64,000 bases of DNA from contig JAPNXP010000001.1 of NCBI GenBank assembly GCA_028753945.1, positions 14,374,501 through 14,438,500 of the forward strand, given 5' to 3'. The position numbers were made by a program, and so were the translations under genes. Positions 33,544 to 44,285 of this stretch are shown piece by piece; position 1 is the first letter of the stretch; every line of letters starts with the position of its first letter. Under the pieces are notes generated by a model that saw only the letters and a list, made by a program, of their open reading frames with translations, made no database searches and was not told where the DNA came from. The DNA is from Hexactinellida sp. DTS-2022. Lineage: Eukaryota; Porifera; Hexactinellida.

Positions 33544-35660
33544 CCTCAACCCAGGCAGCTATCCAGGCGGACACACACACCTCCTCAACGACCTCCGGAC
33601 ACGCCTGCGCCAGGGTAACCTAGTCTTCCCTCCGCCGATAGGGCCCCGGCGCCTGTCTCCTCCCCTCTCACCTGTTGACACCATCTACACACACTACTTA
33701 GAGAGATGCTCAGCCCAACCCGCCTCCCCACAGCAGTACCTCAGACGATTAATCGCCCTCAAGGTGGCCCTCGTCATACAATGCTCCGGTGTAGAAATCG
33801 GCCCTCGGTGTGATGACCGCTGCCCTAAACTATACTTCAATATCAAGTGTCACAAAGACCAATTCCAACAGCTATTAGTACCTACGGACGCCCCCCACAT
33901 CTTTTGCGTCCCGTAGCCGCAGCCACCGCAGCCGACAGCCCCAACACCTGGCACCAATCCCCACCTCTTAACCTCCCTAGTGAGACCGACTTTGAATCAC
34001 TCCCATAGCCTGACAGCACTATGCTCGTTGTATCTGCGCCGCCACATTACCCTCCTGAAGGACGCCTTGGACCGCATTGATTTGTACGGACCTCCCGAAC
34101 GAATATACACGACCGACCTTGTCCAATTATATCCCTCCACGCCTCACCGCGCCGTCCTCGATGCCTTCCTTTGCTATTCCCGGAGGAGAAACTGGCATTC
34201 CAACTGCTGTGCGGCCTCCTACAATTTAAATATGCGACGAACGGGCACAAGGTATATCACCTGGGCAGCTGTGGGATTCCAATGGGCCTCCCTCTCGCCC
34301 CAGAACTGGCACGGCTAGTCACCTGCTTCCTGCTACGCACCTCCAGACCACCGCCCCTCGGCGTATTCACTATTTATTTCGACGATTTGGCGACCAACTT
34401 CCCTCTAACACCGGAGCACCTCACCCAGCTGCCAGCCTGTACATGATCACCCTGACGGAGGATAACCGAGCCCAGGACGGAGTACCTCCCAGACAGGAAG
34501 GCATGGATTCCACGTGTACAGCAGCACCAGCCTCCTCTACCCGTAGATGCAGCCTCCTTTCAAGTCTCCCGCCACCTTATAGAGAATGCTCACATGGGGA
34601 CAGCTCATCGCATGGCCGGATTGCGACCTACCCGGCGGATGCCCTAAACCATTTACTACAACATTATTCCAGCCTTGGTTGACATCTGTTATTTCCCTGT
34701 CAATAAGGAGCCCTGGAAGATACACAAACCCGTGCCGACACTACACTACAAATTTAGCACACGCAGGCCCACCTACAAAAGCCTCTCCAAGTGCACAAAG
34801 CCAGAATATCGACCTGTTCCTGAACGCGTCCGCAGCCACCTCCTCCTGCCCATTTACACATCCACGTACCGCTCGACGAGGATCCCGACCACGACCCCTG
34901 CGGCACCACCCCTACTAGTACCTCGACCTCGAATCACAGGCTACCCGACACACCTAACGATGTGGGCACTCTCAGCGGACCCAGACGACTCCGACACCGA
35001 CTCATCTGCAAATTAAAGCTGAAAGGTGTGATGGAGATGGCGCCCCTGAAAGCCCTCCACGCTTACACGAAGCCGTTTCCAAGGGTTCACCACCACCACC
35101 ACCACCAGCCCAGCCGCCTATCCCGAGAGGCAACCCATACCCGAAGCTGACGCAACGTCGCTTCGCCGCGGCCCAGTTCTATCTTTCCCTCCCCGACTAC
35201 GTGCAGAGGAGCCCAGCGTACCACGCGCCAGGTCCTACCATCCTCCTACACCGAGACTCCCCCTCCGCCGCCCTGTCTCTTGGGCTCCAACTACAGGGAA
35301 TTTATTCCTGCACGGCTCATGACACCCCTCATACCCTGTACATACCTCAAATATTGCTACTATTGACATGGGAGCAGCCACGCGATCCAAGCAACCTACG
35401 CACTTCTACGTGGGCAAAGCTAACCATTTGGGAGGCAAGCTCACCGATCTGAAATTTCGACACTGATCATTCGTGATCTCTCGCGAAATCTCCTCTACAT
35501 GCAAATCCTGGCCCTCTATCCAGCAAACTATCAACTCGAGGCCGGCCAGGTGGATGCCCTTGTTATACGATGGATCGATAAGCTTCTCCGACACTATCCT
35601 CAAGGCCACTGTTATAATTTCCAGGAATTAAATCAATTCTATAGACAGGCGAAGCACTAG
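33542..35660 (+). pseudogene. GC-rich reverse-transcriptase island
   Basis: Distinctly C-rich compared with AT-rich flanks. Frame 33542-33916 is open for 124 codons and contains a Cys/His cluster (QCSGVEIGPRCDDRC...KCH). From 33980 the next frame carries RT motif A, RIYTTDLVQLYPSTPH; after a +1/-1 shift near 34175 come motif B, SCGIPMGLPLAPELARL, and motif C, FTIYFDDLAT, so catalytic aspartates are kept. Downstream open frames (34675-35016; 35450-35660 with YMQILALYPANYQLEAGQVD) suggest 500 or more further residues. Motif spacing recalls Penelope-like rather than LTR elements, but I do not recognise the family. Frameshifts and one stop break it. Confidence 0.6.
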
Positions 35661-35964
35661 CATCTATGTTTACATTACAACCACTCACTAGCATCGACTT
35701 TTCTACTACTAGATCCTCTTTAGTATCCTTTCGCTCCTTTTTTGTTTTTGTTTTGTTAGTACTGTTGTATGAGATTTCTACTACCATGAGATTCTTACTA
35801 CTTTTAATACAAGGACCAATAGTGACCAATATCAAAATGCAACCTACTCGATTTTTAAATCCAGCAATAATTGGCAATGTTTATTCCACTCGCCTTGAGT
35901 CTATTGAAATTCATGGGAACAGTTTTTTTTTCTAGCAATATCTGCTATATTCGGAAAAATACAC

Positions 35965-36440
35965 AACAGTAGATGCCGGTTATAAGAACATCGTCGGGAA
36001 CTGCATATCAAGGCTGGTTTCGGTTATCGTTGCTAATATCGGTTAGCGGTTACAGAATTCGTTAACAGTTTTCCGGTCTGTTAAAATCAGCATATTTCTT
36101 GGAAATTATTGAACAAATAATTAAAATTATCTGAATTGTGTTAGAAAATGATATCATAAATCATAAATCCATTTCCCATCACGGCATCACCAAATAATAT
36201 GTATTTTCTTTTTAACTTACCCAAATTATGAAATGCATCAATTAATGTACTATTTTTGGGTAATACTTTTTAAAGCTGAGTCTTATTCAGTAGTATAATC
36301 TGGATTTTCTAGAGGATTAGTTGTATTGAGTAGCATGGGCGGTTAATCGATTAACCATGTCGAGAAATCAAATCACAACAGTAGCTTAAAAACGGTTAAT
36401 GTTCTTATAACCGGCGTTCTTGTATACAACATCTACTGTA
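35965..36440. mobile_element. pogo-type MITE, GATGCCGGTTATAAG family
   Basis: Ends CAACAGTAGATGCCGGTTAT and AACATCTACTGTA, with the shared inner phrase GAACATCGTCGGGAACTGCA that also occurs at 50725 and 63320. Confidence 0.75.
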
Positions 36441-36657
36441 CTATATAAAGAAATACAGATTCATTGGAATACAAGGAGCTGAATTTATTTGCCTTACTTG
36501 GAAGTCAAGTTAGTGGACACTCACCAACAGAATATCTTCTGAATACTCAAATGGATTATAATCAGATTTTGGCAACCGATATACAATTAGTGGATGATTC
36601 GTGCTAATTATAATTTCAATATAATGAAAACGTGGAGAAAACACCAACCAAGCAATA

Positions 36658-36832
36658 TACAGTCAACTCCGCTTAATTGATCGGTTTCTCACTTAATCGG
36701 GTCAAGATTTCACAGGATTTATAGGCAGAATTACAGTTTGGCTTATAATATTTTCGGTTAATCTGTTTCTCCGCTTAATTGGGTCAAAACAACCTGGTCT
36801 CGAGGTGGCTCTATTAAGCGGAGTTGACTGTA
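36658..36832. mobile_element. pogo-type MITE, CTCCGCTTAATT family
   Basis: Second copy of the element at 16424-16612, ends TACAGTCAACTCCGCTTAAT and TTAAGCGGAGTTGACTGTA. Confidence 0.8.
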
Positions 36833-37665
36833 GTTAGCAAATTTGGATCACCATTTTCAGCCTGTTACTGATCTCATAAATGGTCGTTAACCTTCATATT
36901 TTACGAATTACAGTTTAGTAATGTATATATTTGCAATCAAAACTCTTTTGTAATCCTTTTTAGAAATTAGATAGTAACTAAATAATACTAATTCTATTAG
37001 CAATTGGAATTTATTTCATTACAATATCACAATTAAATTCTAGCTATTCCTTTATAAATTGGTTATTCATGCGGTTTCCACTCAATTGCATTGAGAATAG
37101 ATCTTGAGAAAATAGGTGAGAAAGAATAACAAAGGTAGTAAGAATCTCATAGCAATTTGTCATCCATGGTCCTTGTATTAAAAGTAGTAAGAATCTCATG
37201 GTAGTAGAAATCTCATACAACAGTACTATTAGTTTCCCCTCTATTTATTAGTTGTTGTTGTTGTTGTTGTTGTTGTTCATAGCTTGTATGACATACCCTT
37301 AATGAAGATACACGATTAGTTTATACTTTGCTTTTATTAGTTTTAAACACATATTCACTTACAAACCAATCAATAACAGTAATGGCAATATAGTCATAAT
37401 TATGTATATGTTCTATAGTATTCAGTATACTATAGAGTAATTACAATATGGGATACCGACATTTCGTTACTGCGACATTTCGTTACACGACAGTTTGTTA
37501 CACGACACTTCGCTACTAATTTGATTCGTCAATTTTAAACACTTGATGCCATTGATTTTAATCATATTTTAGCTGCTAGAATGATATTATTGAATAATGT
37601 AACATACTACACTAACATAAAAGTAACTATTAAATATAACAACTAGTTAGCATCCATACTGAAAT

Positions 37666-37869
37666 CAGGCACGTAGCTACGGGGGCTCGAGGGGGGGCGA
37701 ATGCCCCCCCAAAAGTACTTCTCGCCCCCCCCCTCCCAAGATAATTTAGGAAGTGTTCGTTATAGTAAATAGAGTGATTCGTCCCCCCTTGCCCCCCCGA
37801 CTCCCTGCACTTGCCCCCCCCCAACATAAAACTTGCCCCCCTGAATTACATACTCTAGCTACGTGCCTG
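37666..37869. mobile_element. hAT MITE inside the MULE
   Basis: TIRs CAGGCACGTAGCTACG and CTAGCTACGTGCCTG, with CTGAAAT repeated on both sides (7 of 8 bp of a hAT-type duplication). It has split the C-terminal codons of the MULE transposase after FHRWAAHHFS. Confidence 0.85.
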
Positions 37870-39303
37870 CTGAAATGGTGTGCAGCCCATCTATGAAACT
37901 CCATTCTGGGACGATATAAATAACTAGTGATGAGTTCTTTCAAAGCTTGTTCGCTAGCTTGTGACTTCACCCGTTTAGGTGGCTGAGCTCCTGCAATGAA
38001 CTTAGCTTGTCGCACCTCGACCAGTCCTTGTTCACATTTTAAGGAAGCTATAAACTTACAAATTGTAGGATGATTGCACCCAACAGTTGCATTAAAGGAA
38101 CGGTGCCATGCTTCAACAATATTAGTTGTCCGGGGTAGTCCGAATGGGGTGTCGAAATGGTAATTCCATTTTTTCAATGGGAAACAGCGCCTCCTGGTAA
38201 GTGCCGCCTGGTAGTGTTCGCCCGATATAGGTGTTCTCGAAATATAAGACCAGACCGGTTGCTTGGGACATGGGAAGTTGTTGTACAACATCGCCAAATA
38301 GATGGGATACCTCGTGGGGTGCGGCGAAGGCGAGGGCTGGCAGCAGGCGGATGCGGATTGCCAGTTCTGCATCCTGATTGTAATCTGATTGCAGTCCCTC
38401 AGATTGTACTTTACGCCAAACGTTTTGTGTCAGATGGAAGAAGCAACACTTTACAGATGTGACAGGCCATACATGCTCAAAGCTGTTGATTGCAGCCTTT
38501 TCGAAGTCCATGATCATCTGGTTTGGATGGGCGTTAGTACAAAGAGTTTTAATTTGTTGCCACATTCTCGTGTAGGTAGTCTGAGTTTTGTTGGGTAACA
38601 AGACGAACAAGCTTGGTAACAGGTGCCCATTCTGTAGAGGGTCAGGTCCTCCTCGGAGAGCATGTATTACATAGACCTGTAGGAATAGTTCGGGAGAAGT
38701 TTTGAAGGTCCCATCAGCAAGCCAGTATTGGGATGATTCCAGCATCTCGAGGTTGCGTTGCGTCCCAAATATGAGAATTCTATCTGGTCCAGAGCCAGAG
38801 TCGTGGAAAAGGAAGTTCTCCCCCTTAGCTGTCTGTTGGTATTCCGGGGGAAGGATGAGCTCCTCCAGGGTAAGAGGCTGTGCTGGTCTGCAAGTATTCG
38901 CTCCCGTTGACGCTGAATAGTGCGCTTGAGGCTGGTTAACTTGGGGAGCTTAACTGAAACTCCGTCGGAGTCAGTGAGGAGACTATCGCCTACGATGAGA
39001 TGCGAACAATCCTGCGTTTCACTCGCCTTTCTCTTCACGCCTATTTTTTACCTCCTGACAAGTAACTGACTCTTCATCTGGTTCATGGAGATGCTCGTTA
39101 GTGCGCTTAACTATCTGCGATCCCTTCGTGTGAACTCTGGCTTTGCAAACCCCTCTCCGCTCACATTGCCAATGTACCACTTCCCCTACTCTCCTCTGTT
39201 GCCCATAAATAAATCCTCCTTCAATCAGCTTATTACCTCCTTTTGATGACTTGATGAGGGTAAATGACTGATGATTATTTTCTGAAATTATTGTTATTGC
39301 CAT
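37870..39303 (-). pseudogene. FLYWCH zinc finger and MULE transposase, broken
   Basis: The first 94 codons from 39303 form a FLYWCH finger: IEGGFIYGQQR, then VVHWQCERRGVCKARVHTKG and the closing His motif NEHLHEP. The transposase core follows: YWLADGTFKTSPELFLQVYV (first catalytic Asp), PNQMIMDFEKAAINSFEHVW (second Asp, then the Glu region), VKCCFFHLTQNVWRK, and PRTTNIVEAWHRSFNA near the end. It would cut and paste the element between TIRs. Three frame changes (about 39030, 38890 and 38165) and the MITE insertion make it inactive. Confidence 0.88.
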
Positions 39304-39582
39304 GTGTTGCGAATTATGAAATATGAAATTTTTTCCTATTTATTTCCACAATAAGTGATGGAAGAAAACCTTTAAATTTCATCAAAGGTAAACATGACCT
39401 TATTCAATAACATTCTAGCAGCTAAAATATCATTATAAACAATAACATTCAGGTGTTTAGAATTAACCAATGAAATTAGTAGCGAAGTGTCGTGTAACAA
39501 ACTGTCGTGTAACGAAATGTCGCAGTAACGAAATGTCGTGTAACGAAATGTCTGTAACGAATGTCGGTATCCCTTACAATAT

Positions 39583-41300
39583 GGAGATATATTTTCAATA
39601 ACTAATTCGAATTATTAAAGAGTCACTGGATAAGAACACAAATTTCGATTTAACTGACGAATGAAAACGAAATTGAGAAATCGGGCATAGAGGTGCACAT
39701 CTCCAGGAAATTCTATATCTCCTATCTAAATGAGAAATCTCTATCACCAATGGTCTAGTCAGGCCATCGCGTACGGCCGGCCGGCCGGAAGTCCGACAGA
39801 GGTAAATTTAGAACTGTGCATCTTAAAGTATAAAACTATAGTAGGATCCTGCTATAGCGTTATTTACTAGAAGAAGCACACTAAAAATGTATGTACACAA
39901 ATGTCGCTGTACACAAAAATGACTGTACATAGATGTCGCACAAAGTTGTACACAACTGTCGTTTTTCGTCTAAATTATGGTAGCTAGGCTTACTCTCCTC
40001 TGTAAAATAGCTCTGTAAAATTGATAAATAATCCATTAGAATTTGAAATTCCCATATAGTCGAGGAATACTACATATACGTATAGGGAATGCAAGGCAGA
40101 GATGGAACCGGTCGGGATTTTCATGACCCGATCCGACCGGCCGGTCGACCGGTAAATCATAGCTAGCAATAATTTTTAAATAATAGAATAAGAATCTACT
40201 GTAGTGTCATGTCATATAATTTAGGAATCAATATTATGGCCGTTGACCATTTAAGGAAGCCTCCTTTAAGCTCTCAAGGGCTATTGGAGCCAGATTCAAT
40301 CAAAACAAATTATGTTATTTTGATATCGAATAGATCAAATAGAGATCTCGACCGGCCGGTCAAGGTTCCGACCCGACCCGACCCGATCCGACCGGTACAC
40401 GACCCGATCCGACCCGACCCGACCCGACCCGACCCGACCCGACCCGACCCGACCCGACCCGACCCGACCCGACCCGACCCGACCGGTACACGACCCGATC
40501 CGACCGGTCTACCGGTTCCGTCTCTGATGCAAGGCCTGAAATCCAATTTTAATATTAACACCAGAGTGAATAGCGAAGTCATATACAGTCAAGTGAAGCG
40601 TATGCATTGTTATTTTGATTGATTAACAGAAAAATGTCTCGAAGTGATACATTATAGGTATATTAACTTATCAATGTCAGGGAAAATGTGAATTCTTACG
40701 ATATGAAATTATATATTGCTTGTATTTTACCTACCGGTTTCTCTTTACCTACCGGGTTGACTGTCCCTGTACACAACAACTGTACATAGATGTCGTACCC
40801 AAGTTGTACACAACTCTTTCTCTCCGATAATACTTATCGTATGATTGAGAAAAATATCTGATACGGAGTCATTCTTTTCAAATAATCCAATTGAATATCT
40901 TCACTGTCTGTGGTAAAGTGATTAGGCTCCTTTAAGCAGATGTGTGTGTTAATTAATAGATAATGTATATGGTAGTTCTTATGTTAATTAATTAAGCTAA
41001 ATTAAACTAAGGAGTCATCTCAAAGGAACAGACAGACATATTTGAAGTGTAGCAATTAACTATTGACATACTACGTAGCAGTTTAACATAGCGGGTGAGT
41101 TATGGAATATCCTTAATAAAGCATTCCCTTTCTACCACTTTCATAATTAAACATTTTTTGAGTTTGTATGTCGAATAAACAAGTAAATATTTAATGTGTC
41201 CCTATCGTAATGATACATTGTCAACAGGTTATTAGCCAACAAGATTAGAAGGTATCAATATACGTCAGTTTGAATGGCATTTGAGGCTGCAATTTAATTG
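39583..41300. other. Non-coding spacer with repeats
   Basis: Direct repeats containing TGTACATAGATGTCG and AGTTGTACACAAC at 39915-39960 and 40783-40820 suggest a repeat unit about 860 bp apart. Holds the hAT MITE 40097-40526. No gene. Confidence 0.5.
40097..40526. mobile_element. hAT MITE with (CGACC)n core
   Basis: TIRs CAGAGATGGAACCGGT and ACCGGTTCCGTCTCTG with a perfect 8-bp duplication ATGCAAGG (40089-40096, 40527-40534). Inside, a pentamer array CCGAC runs 40401-40484. The Arg-Pro-Asp repeat ORF here is this array, not a gene. Confidence 0.92.
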
Positions 41301-41475
41301 GTTAGGACTCTGTAAAATATAATAGGCTTATATAAATAGAGTTGTTATTCATAATTGTGAAACGATTATTATTTGTGTTACTTGCAAAGGGAAAATTATT
41401 TCAGATTTATTCTAGAGATTTATTGAATAGCTTTTTACATCAACATTCCAAAGAATCATACCAGTGAGTTTCTAT
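41300..41475 (+). promoter_or_regulatory. Candidate TATA promoter and leader exon, third copy
   Basis: ATTGGTT, then TATATAAA (41329-41336), the phrase ACGATTATTATTTGTGTTA and a donor CAGTGAGTTT near 41463-41472. Same order as at 1860-2032 and 44130-44285 but more diverged, so it is a paralogous module about 2.8 kb upstream of the copy B one. Confidence 0.4.
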
Positions 41476-42372
41476 GATAGTTGCATAAATTAACATGAAT
41501 AAATTATCCTATTTAATTGCAAATTGTTACTACAGTATTTGATTTCTTAATACTACAGTTGAATTATAACGTACACCCCCTAGTCGCTAGGTACTATGAG
41601 AAAATAAGTACAAATTATATGAGTGTTAGCTAATCAGTGCATCGCTATATAGCTATTAGTAACCGAGTTGACCCAGTTACCTAAACTACATAGAATACAT
41701 ACGTACATTTAAATATGGAAATAGAAACTGCATTTATAATTGCGATAGAGACTTCCAATTTCAATGGTAAATAATAGGTAAACAAGTTGGCTGATTTCGA
41801 GTTTCGCATTTACAGGTTTCTAATCGAAATATTTTTTGTTGTTGTTTAAAAAACGAGGTAAAAATATCTGTTATGATTCAAAATAAACTAGTGACTAACT
41901 TCCAAATGCTAGATATTGTAAACAAGTATGTTGAATACAAATTAAATTGTTTCAAAACTTTTAATGTAATTATTTATTGTTAATTGAAAAAAGCGGTTGA
42001 ATAATCAGTCGTGAAGCAACCGACACAGAAGGACTCGTAATGAAAATGACTTAATCTTGGGTCATTTGACCTCTAATACGTGGTGATATCCGTGTCATAC
42101 AACATAATGTGATAATAATTTGTGAGGAAATCGATGCACTCTTTTTCTCAAATTATTCTACAGTTAACTTTCCAATTCCAGAATGTTCACAAACCATTAT
42201 TTGAACTTAGAGTTTATTTATTTATTCTCATTGAACAATATCGGCTTACAGAGATAATATTACAGACAACACCAGAATGGTCCATACTATAATGCATTTG
42301 CATTGATTAGTATCTAACCAGTGCATACCGATGAACCACACCGTAATAAGATTATTTTGATGTGGACTTGGA

Positions 42373-42550
42373 TACAGTGAACTCTCGTTATAACGAATTG
42401 CTTGGGACCTGTAAATTCCTTCGTTATATCCGGGTATTCGTTAGAAACGGATAATAATTAATGCATTGAGTGTTCTGGGGGAAAATCTCCATTTGGATTT
42501 AAGCAATTATTTCGTTATATCCGACTTTGTTATAACGGGAGTTCACTGTA
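42373..42550. mobile_element. pogo-type MITE, GTTATAACG family (copy B)
   Basis: Copy B counterpart of 596-773, with a cleaner left end TACAGTGAACTCTCGTTATA. Confidence 0.78.
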
Positions 42551-42661
42551 TTATCTACCGAAAATCATTTTAATGAATTAATAGTGTAAATAATATTTAA
42601 AGGGATCAGATCCACAGAACATTTTTCGTTAATAATTTAATTAAAATTTTTACAATATTCC

Positions 42662-42849
42662 TACAGTAGAACCTCGTTAATACAAACACCAAGTCACGGT
42701 AAAAATTTGTTCGCTTTATCCGGAGTTCTGATTAATCTGAGTAATACCCATTGAATAGCTATTGTAGGGACCTGATTTTGTCGAACTGTTTGTTCGTCTT
42801 ATCCGGAAATTCGTATTAACCGTGTTCATACTAACGAGGTTCTACTGTA
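42662..42849. mobile_element. pogo-type MITE, CCTCGTTAATAC family (copy B)
   Basis: Counterpart of 886-1073, ends TACAGTAGAACCTCGTTAAT and ACTAACGAGGTTCTACTGTA. Confidence 0.78.
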
Positions 42850-43068
42850 TTTGGCAACAGTTGTGCATTAATAGCTTTATTACTTTAATATTTATGTACA
42901 CTGAAAGTTTACAGTTACTTTGTTGAATGCAAGTAACATATTTCATGCAAAATTAAGTGTATCCAGAATAGTTTAAATAGTAATCGTTCCAATTATTAAT
43001 TGGATTAAACTTGATTTACAAATATGATACGAACAAGTGCCAAATTACAAGGCCGAGCAGATAAATGC

Positions 43069-43578
43069 AGAGCATTAAAGGAGCGCGCTCCAAAGAGCGC
43101 AGCTCCTGGTGCGCGCTCCATTTTTCAGGAGCGCAGGCTGGAGCGCGCTCTTTGTAAAATTGAGGAGCGGGAGGTGGAGCGCCGCTCCAATTATTGAGGA
43201 GCGCGCTCCTTTTTTCTTAGATTGTTGCAAAACATCTAGTACATTTATTCACAGATAATTTCCTAATTATGTCCATAATTCATCAAGATTTGAAGCAAAT
43301 GTGAATTGGGGAGTTACGAGATAAAAAAATTCTGAAAATCACCAAATTTTATATTTTTGCCCTAAAAAGTACGTAATTCTGACGATTTACATATTTTTTT
43401 CATTTTGAAAGGTGTGAAAAAGGAGCGCAAAATGAGCGCGCTCCAATTTTTCAGGAGCGGGAGCGGGTGTGCGCTCCTTTTTTTTCGGAGGAGCGAAAAC
43501 AGGAGCGCCGCTCCTTTTTATGATTAGGAGCGCGGAGCGGGAGCACGCTCCAAAAAACTAGGAGAGCTTAATGCTCTG
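43069..43578. mobile_element. hAT MITE rich in GGAGCGCGCTCC, copy-B specific
   Basis: Ends CAGAGCATTAAAGGAGCG and GAGAGCTTAATGCTCTG, perfect 8-bp duplication GATAAATG (43061-43068, 43579-43586). Copy A is empty at 1285-1292, so insertion followed the duplication. Carries about ten copies of the palindromic GGAGCGCGCTCC motif or its variants. Confidence 0.93.
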
Positions 43579-44129
43579 GATAAATGTATACGTGTATTCA
43601 CAAATTCTTCTACGATCTCCGAATATTCTAGTAGGATCTTGTCAAATCAACTGATGACCAAACATCGCATAGGCGTAGCACGCGGTCCGGCAGGTCCGGC
43701 CATCGCCGGAACAGTTTTCATTTATTCTACTATATTTTATAGGAGGTTCCGGTTTTGGCCGGACCACTTTAACTCTTTGGCCGGAGAGTTTTCAGAGCGT
43801 GCGACGCCCGTGCATCGAAGATTAGATAATACTCTTATTAATTGGTTTATAGGATAATTCCAGTTTGGTTCAGGGTTCCATTCAGTTTGAATTTGGGTCT
43901 ATATTTTGGTAATTTAAACGTTGATAGTTATACAGTTTGAATTTATTCAACGCCTTATTATTCCACTGTTAGTAGGAATCTTGTTAAAGTTCCACCGCCC
44001 GTGTCAGATATCATTCAATCGAAATTGTTATCAAAGTAATTATTCTCGCATCCTCAGATATATTTCGTGTGGAGCTGAAACAATATTACCATTAAGGCTA
44101 TTCACTTCATATTTTTAATGGATCTGAGA

Positions 44130-44285
44130 CTGAAATTTCATTGGTTGTGGATCTGTTAGAACGTATAGGCTTATATAAAAAGAAAATCTTTAATCAGAAA
44201 TATAAGCGATTATTATTTGTGTTGTTTAAACAGAATATTCCGTCTCGAATATCAACATTTCAGAGAAAAAGATCAAGTGAGTTTC
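44130..44285 (+). promoter_or_regulatory. Candidate promoter and leader exon (copy B)
   Basis: Counterpart of 1860-2032: ATTGGTT, TATATAAA (44172-44179), GTGAGT donor at 44277-44282. A 22-25-nt deletion in the leader relative to copy A leaves the signals intact. Confidence 0.45.

Larger units (their letters stand above)
35759..37226. mobile_element. Region bounded by 60-bp inverted arms
   Basis: 35759-35818 (GTACTGTTGTATGAGATTTC on) is the reverse complement of 37168-37226 (GGTCCTTGTATTAAAAGTAG on). Between them lie two pogo-type MITEs (35965-36440, 36658-36832). It may be one TIR element with nested insertions. A (GTT)n run follows at 37251-37277. Confidence 0.5.
37450..39573 (-). mobile_element. 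MULE (Mutator-like) DNA transposon
   Basis: Flanked by a perfect 9-bp target duplication TTACAATAT (37441-37449, 39574-39582), the hallmark of Mutator-like elements. TIRs begin GGGATACCGACATT and continue about 130 bp with internal repeats of TTTCGTTACACGACA. Encodes a FLYWCH finger plus MULE transposase on the minus strand, now broken, and is interrupted by a hAT MITE. Confidence 0.92.

Noticed and set aside
40209-40622. 137-codon ORF with Arg-Pro-Asp-Pro-Thr repeats and its minus-strand Gly-Arg-Val counterpart
   Set aside because: Produced by the CCGAC pentamer array inside a hAT MITE with perfect target duplication.
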